Notes under the pieces: generated by a model
Seen by the model: only the letters and a program-made list of their open reading frames with translations
Told to the model about the DNA's origin: nothing
Database searches by the model: none
Source: Medicago truncatula
Lineage: Eukaryota; Streptophyta; Magnoliopsida; Fabales; Fabaceae
Direction of reading: 5' to 3'
Length of the DNA: 64,000 bases
Assembly (NCBI RefSeq): GCF_003473485.1
Contig: NC_053044.1
Location: forward strand, 24,921,591-24,985,590
In this document: in pieces, positions 12,567-25,069 of the stretch
Position numbering within the stretch: position 1 is the first letter of the stretch
Layout: the number at the start of each line of letters is the position of its first letter
Program-made: the position numbers and the translations under genes

Positions 12567-12938
12567 TAGAAACACTTATGTGAGAATGTCAAATAACAAT
12601 TAATAGAAGCTACTTTAAGTGAAGGAACGTGCATTGTAAATATCCGATATAATATAGTGAATTCTTCATGAATTTAATATCATAAGAACAAATGTTGCAT
12701 GAATTTTATTTGATTTTTTTTATATGACCGTTACACATCTTCTCTATTCAATTAATGTTGCTTTAACAAACAAATATTTTTGGCAGGTCTGCTATTGCAA
12801 TCTTGCAACTGGTTCAACAATGGAAGAAATTGGAGTTTTACTTTCAACTATTCAATGTTATTATTGTGTTCTTTCCCCTTGTATTTCCACATGATCAATT
12901 GATATCATGGTGTAAAACTTAATAATATGACACCGATG

Positions 12939-13318
12939 GTAATTCTTTAATGTACAACCGTATTACAAAATCAATCGTTGGATTGAAAGATGTTACATCA
13001 TAGATCATGTCTAATTTTTTTTTACATTAATCGGAAATTCATTTGATATGTCAATAAGATACATCAAAATTAACTCATTTTTTTAAAAGTTTATAAGGTG
13101 TTCATTTTGATGTATCAAAATATAGACCAAAAAAAAAAAAAGATACATCAAAATTAACTCATTTTTTTAAAAGTTTATAAGGTGTTCATTTTGATGTATC
13201 TAATTGACATATCAAATAGTTTAAGATTAATGTAATATTTTACACACATGATCTATGTTATAATGTTTTTAAGGAGAGCGATTGATTTTGTAATAAAGTT
13301 ATACAGTAAAGAATTATG
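12939..13318. mobile_element. MITE-like element with an internal near-perfect duplication
   Basis: The ends are inverted copies (TAATTCTTTAATGTACAACC on the left, GTAAAGAATTAT on the right, with ACAAAATCAATCG mirrored inside). The interior contains a ~60-bp segment, itself a palindrome bounded by GATACATCAAAA and TTTTGATGTATC, present twice in direct orientation at about 13058-13119 and 13141-13200. Confidence 0.7.
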
Positions 13319-13356
13319 ATTAATTTATTTATTATTGAATCAATGAATAAATTCTG

Positions 13357-13540
13357 AATCACAGAATAGAGATCAATAGAAATTTGCATTCTCAACTATG
13401 TATGACTCAAACAATTTGTCAATTCAAATTTCCAACTTTATTCAAACAGTTACCAAATTGATTTACTATCTTTAACTTTTATGAACTACTTTGAGACACT
13501 AAATACCTCGAATTCTACATTTTCAATCATCAAAGTTTCT
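13357..13540. repeat. Flanking duplication, copy A
   Basis: About 180 bases, including GAAATTTGCATTCTCAACTA and CCTCGAATTCTACATTTTCA, recur in the same order and orientation at about 14710-14895. Together with other shared segments this marks serial duplication of the 3' part of the NBS-LRR locus. Confidence 0.75.
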
Positions 13541-13599
13541 TTTGAATTCATTCCAAAAGCCACAAGTCACGACGACACTCACACTGGTCTCTCATATAT

Positions 13600-14240
13600 G
13601 TTCAAACTTCATGTCCTCAAAATGTTGTTTGGGAACCAGGTCATGCTTCCGCAATTGCAAATACTCAAACTCGTTTTCCTTGACAATCTCATTAGGATGT
13701 AGCTAAGTGGCCACCTCACTCTCTGAGAAAGATATTTGTGAGCATATGTCCAAAGTTGGCTATGTTATGGATCGCTGTGATGATACGCTCTGATCATAGT
13801 CAACATCGTCGAAATGAAGTATGTACCAATATCTTATTTAATTCCATGTATTTGTCCAAAAGTGAATATTACTAACCACATTTTTCAGAACTTACCTCAA
13901 TTGAACGCCATATCATGGTTGGGTCTTATAACTCCAAGACAAATTCGGAGTCTCCAATGTCTCCAGCGTTGAAATGTTGGTGATTGTGAAAATCTGAAAT
14001 CTCTATTCTCCGTGAAGGAATCTAGAAGTCTACTAAAGTTGATGTCCCTTTCTATTTACAACTGCCAAGAATTGGAACAAATCGTTGCAGCAAATGAAGA
14101 GCTTGTGCTGCTGCCTACTGCTGAAGTTGAAAGATGCAATGAGTTGAAAAGCCTTTTCCTTGTTACTATGATTAAAATGCTTCCACAATTAAGCACTCTT
14201 CACATATTCAACTGTAATCAAATTGAAGACATCACTTTAT
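13600..14240 (+). pseudogene. LRR-only fragment of a CC-NBS-LRR gene
   Basis: The translation matches the C-terminal LRR region of both full-length copies: QVMLPQLQILKL, then a small deletion with a stop near 13700, then LAMLWIAVMIRSDHSQHR, the same splice-donor context (AATGAAGTATGT), an acceptor TTTTTCAG near 13889, LPQLNAISWLG, a stop near 13972, and LRR text to ~14240. There is no CC or NBS portion. Several frame breaks make it non-functional. It is a third, partial copy in the cluster. Confidence 0.8.
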
Positions 14241-14709
14241 TTGAAATAACAAACTTAAATAGAAAAGTAACAAATAGGCGAACTATTATTGTTGTCTTTA
14301 GACCCTCTCATCCATTGCACATATCTGATATAATATAGTGAATTCATCATTAATTTGATATCTTAGAACAAAAAAATGTTGCATGATTTTTATTTGCATT
14401 AGAATGTCCCAACTTTGTTATATGAGAAAAAGAATAACTTAATTTGACATAAACCACCATAGAAAAGAATCAATTAATATTGCATTAACAGACATATGTT
14501 GTAATTTAACTATATGAAGATGCCTGATAATGAGGGGTCATGTGATAAAACAGAAGAAAAAGTAGTTAGGTACTGTAATTTTTTTCTTGTGTTTATTTAA
14601 GTACTTAAACAGTTTCATCATTAATAAAATCTCGAGGAGTTTCAAGTAAACAACTTAAACCTTTAAATTTACCAAGTGACAAATTAGTTTTTGTTCATTC
14701 TATAATCTA

Positions 14710-14895
14710 TGAATCACCAAATATAGTTCGATAGAAATTTGCATTCTCAACTATTTATGCCTTAAACATTTTGTCAATTCAATATTTCCAACTTTAATTA
14801 CGACATTTACTAAATTGATTAACTCTCTTCAACTTTCATGAACTATTATGAGACATTGAAAACACCTCGAATTCTACATTTTCAAGCAATAAAGT
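14710..14895. repeat. Flanking duplication, copy B
   Basis: Direct repeat of 13357-13540 with scattered substitutions. The 3' flanks at 12609-12700 and 14310-14395 (GATATAATATAGTGAATTC) also match each other, and an inverted version lies at ~16610-16660 beyond the - strand gene. Confidence 0.75.
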
Positions 14896-16560
14896 TCTGC
14901 TGATTACTGAATCCATTCTAAAAGCGATGAAATGCGGCTGATGTGGCTGCAATTACGGTTGCAATGCCATTGCGAGACGTCTAAAACTGTTATATAGTGG
15001 GCACAGTTGCCGACTGCAATTTTAGAACTATGCATGTAATTGCACTGGACAATAGCACAAACACTCAACAATTTGTGGTTCATAACATACATATCATTTA
15101 TACATACAGTCAACAACAATTTGCGCTCATTTTGCAAAGTCGGAATATGAGTCATTTGATTAAGATCGAACAACTGAGATTGCGTCGGATTTATTTATTT
15201 TCAAGGAAATTTCCTTATTTGTGTTTATATTCATATCTTGGTGCAGCTAGGTTGGTTCAAAATTATGATTCGCCAAAATGAGGAGGCGCAGCTTGTTCAG
15301 TCAAACTAAGGCAGCAGCTGGAGGCACATTAAAGAGAGCTTAGGCGCCGATAGAAGCACAGGAGAGAGAGCTGAGACAATAACTAGTGGTGCAATAAAAT
15401 AAAACATTGCAAGTTTAAAAAGAATATGTACATCATTCAAAGTTCAAACAATCCCCGACATTCGTGGGAACTAACCAATATTTTGGTTTAGAAGTTCATC
15501 TGTTTTATGACACGATCCCTCAATAGCGCATCCACAGAATTAAATTACAGAAAAATACTATGATGTAAATGAAAAGTTTCTCACTACAAGAGTATCATGA
15601 AAACATTTTCTACTCACATGCATTTTATCTGGCAAAACTAAAATTTTCAAATTACAGTATTTAAGAACTGCATAAAAAAAAAAAACAAAGGTTGTTGTGA
15701 ATTCTTGAACAACATCACACCAAATGAATAACAAAGATGTGTGGAGCAAAGGAAGTGGTAAATAGATAAAGTGTCTCCAAGCAACAACAACAAAAACAGA
15801 CCTAAATCACCATGTAGAGCAACACCATAGGCATAATCAAAGCAATAGAGATAAGCAATGAAAGAAAGGAACAAACACACCAAGATTGTTGACCCAGTTC
15901 GGTCCAATATGACCTAATCTGGGGGAGAGAGCAGCTCTCAAATCCACTATGATGAAAGTGTTACAAAGAGTTACAAGAAATTAGCTTAAAAGCTTACACA
16001 AGAGCAAGACCTAATTTCTACCCATTTGTGTTACCCACACTCTCAATAATGAATCCTAAGAGAAAACACAAAAGGAAGCTTTTGATCCTTCCAATGGTGA
16101 AATCTCACTACTCAAGGTGTTTACAATGTTTCCCAACCCAAGAGATCCTCACTACAAAGACACTCAACCCTAAAGTTACCTCCTTTGTAATCCAAGTTTC
16201 TCTCTCTTCAAGCTCTCTTCAAAATCTGCACAAGAACACTTACATAGCAGTCTGCAACTGTCCAAATCGTGACACGATTGGTGCGTACGACCCAAGGTAC
16301 GACCAACCTTATCCGGAAAACGTACTCAGCAAGTTTGAAAATTGTGTCACGTTTTCCCAAAATCGTGACACGATTGAGCACCCTGAAAACCATGCTCACT
16401 GCCTGGAAAATCGTGACACGTTGAAGAAATCGTGTCACGATTTCTCTGTTCTTCCAAACCACAAATTTGAAGCCAATTTACAACAAAGGTGAAACATCAC
16501 AATAATAACATTGAATGATAGGAAGTAAAACTCCAATTTCTTCCATTGCAGAACCAGTTT
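14896..16560. other. Repeat-derived spacer between the inverted NBS-LRR copies
   Basis: No gene is supported. The part from about 15300 resembles the non-coding end of an LTR retroelement in style (a CAGTTCGGTCCAATATGACC stretch and a transcript-leader-like tract at 15880-16250), but I could not define two ends. The open reading at 16028-16492 has no recognisable domain and overlaps a cluster of short palindromic motifs. Confidence 0.4.
16258..16446. repeat. Cluster of CGTGACACG/CGTGTCACG motifs
   Basis: The near-palindrome AATCGTGACACGATT or its close variants occur about five times within 190 bases, on both orientations (near 16264, 16346, 16368, 16409 and 16428). It is non-coding. The role is unknown; it may be the subterminal motif of an unidentified transposon. 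Confidence 0.6.
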
Positions 16561-17127
16561 CAATATGTGAATAGCAGACCTGCCAAATAGTTATATGAAA
16601 CAAGTTATATGGATGTTTATGATATCAAATTCATGATGACTTCACTATATTATTATATAAAGATATGTGTTGTGGATGAGAGGGTCTAAAGGCAAGAATA
16701 GCTCACCTAGTTAGTACTTTTCTGTTTAAGATTTTTATTTGAAATTTACAATGTTGCTTCCTTCGTTTGAAGTAGCTTCAGATTCTCAAATAAAATTTGC
16801 CTTATTGCTTCTTCTGTTATCTGACATACTCACCAACTGTTTCTAGTTTCTACTGATTATATTAGTAGAATTCAGACTTGCACAATTTTGCATTAACATA
16901 TGAGAAAGTTGATTATATTAGATTACCTTAAACAACTTGATTTCACAAAGTTGGGAGTTTAGAACAATGACAGTGAACATCCTCATTGATATTGTCTGGT
17001 TTTATACATCATTTCCAATTTTCCCGAAAAACTTTGTATCAAGAATTCCATCATTGTGCATTGATGGATCTTCTCCTTACCTTTATCAACAACATATTCA
17101 AAATTTTAGTTAGCTCGGGAACTATCT
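16561..17127 (-). other. 3' flank of the intact NBS-LRR gene
   Basis: Read on the - strand, TTTGGCAGGTCTGCTATT followed by AATGGAAGAAATTGGAG is shared with the + strand copy at ~12780-12840. It may be a conserved 3' UTR exon with an acceptor at TTTGGCAG, or simply duplicated flank. There is no open coding sequence. Confidence 0.4.
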
Positions 17128-20100
17128 TCACACCCGATAGATGAACATATTAACATTTGTTATTCCAAAATAAATAAAATTAATGTATTTAGATTCTTTA
17201 CTGAATGTGCAAATAAAAACTCTTTTTGTCACCTGAATTTCTTTCACACTTGGAGCAATTTTGGGGCATTCATATATGTTGATTTGTTGAAGTTTCACAG
17301 CCTGTAACTTACAACCCTGGCAGATATGAACAAAACTCGGTAAAAAGTTGAGCGTTATCTCTGTCAAGTTTGGAAGAATAAGAACAACTTCCATTTCATT
17401 TACAGTTCTGTCTCCACCGCCATTTCTAAAAACCTCTTCAAATTGAGTAGCGTCGAAAATGTGAAGAGTGCTTAATTGCGGAAGCATTTTAACCATAGCA
17501 ACAGGGAAAAGGCTTTTCAACTTGTTGCATCTTTTGACTTCTACATGTGCTAGCTTTGGGAAATAGACTTCAGCATTAGGTTGCTGCACAAGTTCTTCAT
17601 TTTCTGCAACAATGTGTTCCAATTCTTGGGAGTTGTAAATAGAAATGGACATCAACTCTGGTAGACTTCTAGATTCCTTCATGGAGAACAAAGATTTCAA
17701 ATTTTCACAATCACCTACTTTTAAATACTGGAGACATTGGAGACTCCATATCTGTCTTGGAGCTGTAGGATCCTGCCATGATATGGATTTCAACTGAGGC
17801 AAAACATGTAAATACAACTCCAGTTTTAAGGGCAAGTTCTGAACATGAAATATCTAAAGGTTAGTAACCGAATAATAATGGAGTGAGAATGGAAAATGTG
17901 GTGACCAGAATTCGTATTCGAACAAATACATGAAATCAAATGAAATAAAATTATGAGCCTAGAAAATATTACATACTTCATTTAAACGATGCTGACTATG
18001 ACCAGAACGAATCATAAGAGCGATCCACGACATATCCAATTTGGGACAATCCTCCACAACAAGATCCCTCAAAGAGTGAGATGGCCACTTCGCATGACAG
18101 TATTCAGGACACATCCCAATGAGATTGTCAAGAGAACTGAGTTTGAGAACTTCCAGTTGAGAAAGCATGGTGTGGTTCAGGTATTGGTGAGATGAATGAT
18201 GTTCATGATCACATTCACCAAATATATATTTCAGCTCATGACCTTTTGCTATATGTATCCGTTTCAGCTCTGCAAGTCCTTCGACATAGCAGATGGGGAA
18301 TATCGACTCTAACATCGGACAATCCAGAATCGTAACTTCCCTTAGACTAGACATGAGAAAATGAGTACTTGTTGGATTACAACAACCATGCTCTCTTCCA
18401 CCTGCAGCAATTATAAGCTTCAATTCATGGCAATTACGTATTTTCAGTTGTTCTAATTGTTGCAGACTTTGAGCAACAGATTTCGGAAAGAGTACTTCAC
18501 CAGACTTGCAATACTCTAAACTGAGGATCTTGAGATTCTGCAAGTTACATTCCCGTGGAAATGTGATGCGTAAATTCTTGCAATGATAAATTACAAGTTC
18601 TTCTAGTTTATCAAAGAAGCATTGCACTTGAAGAATTGGACCTTGACACAACACTGTCAAGTTATCCATAAACCGAAGGCGTAACTCGACAAACTTGGGA
18701 ATCAAATCATCTATCTTGCCATTAGAGGTTATATCAAAGATGCATTCTATCTCTGGGCATTCATCAAGCCATAGAGAAGTTAAATCATTCATGCCTCCCA
18801 CAACTTCAACCATGTCTGGGATGATATTTTTACATCCTCCATGGAGGCGTGTAAAAGCAACATTTTCAGATATTTGTAGAATATTCCCTTTGGATTCCCT
18901 TAATGTGGAAATATTAAAATCCCTTAATCCTAGAGATCTTGTCCTTTTACTAAAATAAGGTAGAACCAAAGAATCATGAATTGAAAAACACTGCAACTTT
19001 GAGAGACAACCAATATCTACAACGATCTCAGGAATGATCTCAAGAACAAATTGTACAGTGTTGCGTGGCAAAACGTATAATGCTTCTAGTTGTGAACATC
19101 TCCCAACTGCACCATTATAGGTTTGTTGATAAAAATGACATCTTGACAAATCTAGTAGCTTCAGTCTTGTGAGGCTACCTATTTCGCATGGAAGTTCATT
19201 GAAGTCACAATGTCGCAAGTCAAGAACCTCGAGCCTTGTTAAGCTTGCTATAAAAGAAATGTTACCCAACTTCAACCCATTCAAGCGCAGAGTTCGAACA
19301 TTTGTCAACATTTGGATTGATGGAGGCAATGAGAATAGTACTTCACTATTGGAATCATTGGTTAGAGAAAATACCTTGAGCCCTTCTATTCCTTCAAATG
19401 TTAAATTTGATAAAACAAAGGAACTTTGTGATATACTGGTATTTATGTGTAGCAACAACATTTCAAGGTTTGCAGCCTGCAATGAACCAATAATTGGAAT
19501 TTCATTGTGCCACCATGATGATACCGCAAAATAATTTTGCATACTATCGTCCCCTGCCAAGGTGTTGAGAGGTTTGTCAACATTTAGCAAAATTTTTTGA
19601 TTCCCTGACCTCTTTGCTATCCATATGGCCACTTCACGAACCAAGTCATGCATCTTCACGCATTGCATGTCTTTAGCCGGCATCAGCAAACATGATTCTA
19701 AAAGCTTGTTTATGCCGACTTGAACCAAACTCCTTGATAACTTCAGTGGAGATCTTCCTCCCACACCTAGTCCTATTGCATATAGGATTAAATCATCGAT
19801 TGATATGTTGCAATCTTCTGGAAACATAGAACACAACAAAAAGAGCAACTCTGCTTCCTTGTTTTGTAAATATTTATAGCTTAGTTCAAGACAACTCAAA
19901 GCATTTCTCACTCCTTCATCGTGATCATCAAATGCTGATGAATTCCTCATCTTATGTAGTGCAACATCCCACTCACTTTTATGCTTTCCTTTTAAGCAAG
20001 ACGCCATAGTTACAATAGCTAGGGGCAGTCCCTTACATTTATCGCAGAGTTCTCGTGGCACACCATCCATTGACTTGGAAAACTTGTCAGTAATCTTTGC

Positions 20101-21054
20101 ATGCTTTTGGAACAAAGTCCAGGATTCATCTTTAGATAAGAGCGCCAGGTGAATATTCTTTTGACAGTCCATTAAAGTGCATACTTGCTGATTACGAGTG
20201 GTTACAAGGATTTTCCATGCGCCCTTGTTAACATTGTCTATGTGAATCCCTATATTCATCAAATTAAACTCTTTCCATAAATCATCAATTATAACAAGAA
20301 TTCGTTTATTTTCTTTCAAACTCAACCACAACCGTTGTGCTCTTCCCTCTTCGCTTTCTTCCTTGAGTTTCAAGTTTAACATGTCTGCCATTTTTCCTTG
20401 AATGTCTCTAATATTTTGAGTTTGAGACACTGTGATAGATATTACCTTATCGAACATATTTGATTCCTGAGCCTTCTTACCGACTTCGGTTACAAGTGTT
20501 GTTTTCCCACATCCACCCATTCCATACACACCTATCATATAGATGCAATCATCATTTAGTAACTCCAAGAGCTGATTGTAAGCCGCTTTTGTTGATTGGA
20601 AGTAAGTAAAATTCTCGGACGACTGGTATTGAATGCCTGGAAGAGGAGCATAATGAGAAAATGGTTGAATATCACTTTTGCATCTTAATTTTCCCAATGC
20701 CTCTCCCTTCTTTACCATTTTCCGTCTGATACGATATCTTCTCCATGCTGGAAATTCTCCTCGAAAGCAACTGGTGTTTGCTCTCATCCTTTGTTCTAAT
20801 TCTTCCACCTCTTCTAGTAGGCTCTGCACATCATGTAGCCACTTTTCCACAGGTTTCTCGATAATTTCAGTTCTTTGCTTGGCTTGTTCAACTCGATCCA
20901 ACAAGTTATCCCTTTCAAATATCAACTCATTTATTTCATTTTCAATATCTTTGATAATTTTACCGACACAAAGAAAGTATTTTCCTTCGCGTATTACCGG
21001 TCCAATAATATATTCAGAAACTTTAGCAACAGTTGTGATAACAATATCTGCCAT
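17128..21054 (-). CDS. CC-NBS-LRR (CNL) disease resistance protein, intact
   Basis: An intracellular immune receptor of the RPS2/RPS5-like CNL class. The start chosen is the ATG at 21054 (MADIVI), matching the paralog; an in-frame ATG 48 bases further upstream overlaps a likely 5'-UTR intron acceptor. Exon 1 is 17977-21054, the intron is 17839-17976 (GTATGT...TTCAG, phase 0), and exon 2 runs to a stop at 17128, about 1260 residues in all. Visible motifs: coiled coil ~35-95, P-loop GVYGMGGCGKTT 175-186, kinase-2 RILVIIDDLW 251-260, RNBS-B ~279-287, GLPL 342-345, RNBS-D ~403-414, MHD 468-470, then irregular LRRs to the C-terminus. The final ~40 residues after IQV may not be coding, because CAG|GTGACA at 17233/17232 could be a further donor. 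No frameshift is seen. It lies tail to tail with the broken copy. Confidence 0.9.
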
Positions 21055-21099
21055 GAACTCAAAGGCAACCCTAACAATAGAATCATGTGCATAGTTAGT

Positions 21100-21766
21100 C
21101 AAATATTTACCTCGAGCATAGTTATGTAATTAGTTGTTGGATCATAAAAAAAATAAAAATAAATAGAGTTTGTCATACTTGCAATGGAATTGAATATTTT
21201 TTTGGTGTTAACCCTCTTATTCTCAGGCGAAAGGTCCCTTGATAATCCGAAGTAAGTAAAGTCTGGCAAAGAATTGTTCCAGCTTAGGAAAATACAATTT
21301 AATATAAATAAACTTTTATATTAAAGGAAACATGCTATACAAAACTCAAACTTTAATCAAGCCTAGAATCCTAATGTTACAGAATAATGAACTTATTTAT
21401 GTATGCAAAAGAAAGAACATTTAATAGCTAAAACATCCAATTCAGAGCAAGAAACCAGTTTTACCATTGATATATTCAGAGCGTGCATGAAAGCACCATA
21501 CCTGATCTAGGAGTGGATTTCTGTGGCAGGAGATGACTTGTTAGCTTATCACAGCTGGGTGTTACAGATGCCAGAGAGAAGACTTTGACTTGTTATTTTC
21601 GTGATTTATTTCATGTTTATTATTACATTATATCCAATGCATTATTGAGCTCCACTCTGACATGACCGTGCCTTTGTATGGTTGACTAACAGTTTTTTTA
21701 TTTTTATTTTTTTATAAAAAGTTGAGTTGAGATGTGTTGGGTTTGGGGCATACCTCAAGGTTCAAG
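21100..21766. other. 5' flank of the CNL gene, no other gene seen
   Basis: AT-rich upstream region of the - strand NBS-LRR gene. Just above the start, TTGACTAACTATG then TCTATTGTTAG (- strand) resembles a branch point plus acceptor, consistent with a 5'-UTR intron. No certain TATA box was assigned. Confidence 0.4.
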
Positions 21767-22130
21767 TCTTGGAAATTGTGGTTAGGCCTATGACAACTTC
21801 ACAAAACCAGTTTGTGAGGTGGAGATTAGGTGAGGATTACCTCAACTTATAAACACTTGTTTAAATCATCTTTTATTTGATGTTGGACTCTTTAACTCTT
21901 TAACACACCCTCTCATGACTAGCAATTGGGCTTGGTTCGAGGACATGAATATTAGGTGGCTCGATAGCATGTGCCCCAATGGATTTTAATGGAGGCTATG
22001 ATAACATCTTAGAAATTGTGGTTGGGCCGAACACAACCTCACAAAACCGACTTGTAAGGTAGAGATTACCCCCACTTATAAATACATGTTCATGCTATCT
22101 TTTGTCTCATATGTGACTCTAACAATGAAC
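21766..22130 (-). mobile_element. TRIM-like retroelement, two short LTRs
   Basis: Two direct repeats of about 115-130 bases (each beginning near GGAAATTGTGGTTAGG or AGAAATTGTGGTTGGG) flank ~100 bases of internal DNA. On the - strand the internal segment begins with a degenerate tRNA-Met primer site (TGTTATCATAGCC, compare TGGTATCAGAGCC) and ends with a purine tract TGAGAGGGTG. This size and layout fit a terminal-repeat retrotransposon in miniature. It has no coding capacity. Exact LTR ends are approximate. Confidence 0.65.
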
Positions 22131-22539
22131 ACCGACAAAATTACTTATAAGTCACTCACCAAAACACCGGCGGTGGGAATTGAATTCATGACTTTTTAAT
22201 ATATGAATTCAACTCCTTATCAATTAAATTGATCTTCATTGACTGATTAACGTTGTTCTATAGAAGTTATTTGTGTACATTGTACACCTATTTAACATCA
22301 CAAAAGATAAACAAATAGATAACCGTGTGTGTAGATGGCGATAGGAAGGGGAAATATAATGAGAAAATGAATTGTTAAATGGGTGTTTGAGAATAATGTG
22401 TATTCAAATATAAAAGTTTTATTCTAAAATCACAATCAAAGAGTGTGTTTGGAGGTGTTAATTGAAAGCTCCATTAAACATTAGAAATTGAGGCAATTCA
22501 AATGCTTAAGTTAGGGTCAAATTTAAAATAGTTGAGCGA

Positions 22540-23365
22540 TCAATTAACAAATATTTTCCTCTACCTCAATGAGCATCAATTGGAATGGTTCTAAAACAAA
22601 TACTTTTCAAACTTCAAGAGGGCTACAAGGAGATATGGTATGTCCTTAATTTAGAAAGGTTGGTTCATTAATTCAAGACATGGTTGATCAAGGGAAGTGG
22701 AATCCCTTGAAATAGGGAAGAGGTAACAAACCTCATGAAAGTTTTATAACTTAAAAGTTTACCTTAGCTCGTTTTGTCCACGTAAACTCAGCTCGAGAAC
22801 TCGTACGAGTTTACCTAAAATTAAAATTAAATAATTTTTTTATTTACTTGACATATGTAACCTAATATAATATTGTAAATAATCCAATAGTGCAAAATAT
22901 GATTAAATTATGAAGGTTTTCAACCACCGTAATAAAACATTATGTTCAACTAAAAATCAAAAAACAAAATAAACTTGCAAAATCATAAGTATCTTAAGTC
23001 TTAACCATCCAAAAAGGCAAGTTTCACAAGTTCTTAAAATTGTTAATAAAACTATATAAAAAAAAATAAAAAATCGACTTACATTCCGAGTTTACCAGAT
23101 TTTACCTAAGTTTACTAGAAATCGAGTTTATCTTTGAGTTGACACGATTTTGGTATCTTAAAACGTAAACTCAGTAAAATCGACGAGTTAACACTCGATT
23201 TTTGGAACATTAAACCTAATCTCGCTCATATAGGACAAAACTATTGAGCATAGAAAATGTCGCTTAATTTCATGGAAAATTATTTGTAAACCAAAAAGAG
23301 GTGGATTGGGGTATAGATATAGGACAATCTTGAATCAGGCTTATATGTGGAACTTAGTGTTGAGT
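22540..23365 (+). pseudogene. Decayed LINE (non-LTR retrotransposon) fragments
   Basis: Pieces of plant L1-type protein are readable in different frames: MSINWNG (endonuclease start) near 22572, LIQDMVDQGKWNPL (reverse transcriptase linker) near 22675, and RLISWKIICKPKRGGLGYR (downstream zinc-finger region) near 23255. Most of the element is missing. It differs in sequence from the two LINEs at 38.7-45 kb. Confidence 0.6.
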
Positions 23366-23394
23366 ATTTGTATTGGCCGCAAATTTAGTACAGT

Positions 23395-23860
23395 TTATTG
23401 TGAGCCTTTCTTGTATCATCTTGATACATGTTAAGGACTGTTTATTGAGTTGTAAACTCGTTGTGCTACACCAAACTTGTAAGCAAGGTCATAGTTGTTT
23501 GTTTGAAGGTAACTTCACCATTTGTGTGTTTTTAGTCTGATAATCACATGGGCTATGGTTGACTGTAGGATAGTGAGATGAGATCTCAGATCTAGGAGTT
23601 CCTAGGTTAAAGTCTAGACGGGTAGATCCTAGGTCTTAAGTGTAAACGAGGATTTTGTTGAAAACTTTAGAATAAGGACTACACTAGTGGATTTCCTTCC
23701 TGGCTTGGTAGCCTTAGAGTAGGTGTGTTTGTCACTGTGCTTTTTTACTTGTCATTTATTTCCTTGCTTTTTATTTGTTCACTACATAATGTTGGAACAT
23801 TAAACGGAACTTCCAGTGTCTGTGTATCAAACATTGAAACATCACATAAAATCACATAAA
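23395..23860 (+). repeat. Possible copia-type LTR remnant
   Basis: The order of phrases (AGTCTGATAATCACATGG, then GACTGTAGGATAGTGAGATG, then TCTAGGAGTT, and GGAACTTCCAGTGTCTG) resembles Ty1-copia LTRs of legumes as I remember them. No primer site, protein or matching second LTR was found. Confidence 0.35.
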
Positions 23861-25069
23861 ACATCTTAAAACAAGTACGCTAGAATTACACTTAGCTTGT
23901 TAAATGGTGACCAATCTTGAAAATTGTGGTTTTGAAAGTAAGAAAAATATATGAAATTTGATCTAATTCAAACGGTTTTCAATAAACGACATCTAAACTC
24001 ATTTAAAAATATTCAATTTTATTTGCTTTTTAGTTTGTTTTAGTCAATTTGCGATTTTATTTTAAATCAGTTTGAATTTGGACACATCTACCCTTTATGA
24101 TTTTTTTTACAGTATCCTTTATACGATCTTGGTACTCCAATGACTCCACTCTTTTAAAATTGTATTTTATAAAAATATATATCTTTTTAAATTTTATTTG
24201 ACAATAAATTTTGTGTTTTTATAAGTACTAGCATCAAACGCAGTTTCACATCTACACAATTCTTGTTAAGGATATTAAGGACCTTTTTGCTACCTGAAAT
24301 TTCTCTATTTATCATACTCTTGTATAAGGCAATCAATGTGTGGATTTCATGACTAAGTTGGGAGCTTCAGTAAATGCTGAGTTTATAATTCATACTTATC
24401 CTCTAGAGGATCTGCTCCCTCTGCTCAGGGCGGATACTATGGGAACTCCTCTTCATGAGGCGCTAGTTCCTTTGTTTTTCTTTTTCTTATGTCCTTTTCC
24501 TTTTTTTTTTTTTTCACTTTGAAAAAAAAAAGTATTAGCATCAAGACGGACACTAATATGCCGATCTTTTCATGTATGCTTATTTTTATCGTTGAATGTG
24601 GCTATAAATTTTTTGAAATCCATTATCAAATGATATTTAACCCATTTTTTAAAATTATAATTAGAATAATTTAAATGATTAGTATAATTGAAAATAAAAA
24701 TTTCATCCAAAGATCATATATTTCTTTATTTAAACAGAAGGTTAAAAAATAAATGGGTCCTATAAATATGTAGAATTTTTAATCCTTTAAAAAATCACAA
24801 GTTTTAGTTTCTGTTAGATTTTCCTACTTAAATCAAAATTTTATTTATATAGGGATGGATACAAAATTATGAATACTCATGAAAAAACATTTACTTATAC
24901 AAAAATAAAAAAATAAAGAATAAAATAACATAGCATCACAGAAACAAACACCAAATCCAAAACCTGTTTGAAAAAAATAAATAAATATAAAAACCAAATC
25001 CAAAACCCTTTCTTTATTAACACCCTAAAACATTGATTCAATTTAGTAAAGATTGAAAAACAAGACAAG
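23861..25069. other. Intergenic DNA upstream of TAF6
   Basis: AT-rich, with a short open stretch at 24340-24522 that ends in a T-rich tract and has no recognisable domain. The promoter and 5' UTR of the TAF6 gene should lie in the last few hundred bases. No clear TATA box was assigned. Confidence 0.4.

Noticed and set aside
16028..16492. 154-residue + strand reading
   Set aside because: No domain, overlaps the CGTGACACG motif cluster, and a comparable - strand reading exists over the same bases; looks like repeat DNA.
17128..17240. C-terminal extension after IQVT in the intact NBS-LRR
   Set aside because: Kept inside the CDS only for lack of proof; the + copy stops right after IQVT and a CAG|GT donor is present, so these ~35 residues are not taken as evidence of a new domain.
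19169..19534. + strand readings opposite the intact NBS-LRR gene (also 20678-21129)
   Set aside because: Antisense shadows of a long conserved coding sequence.
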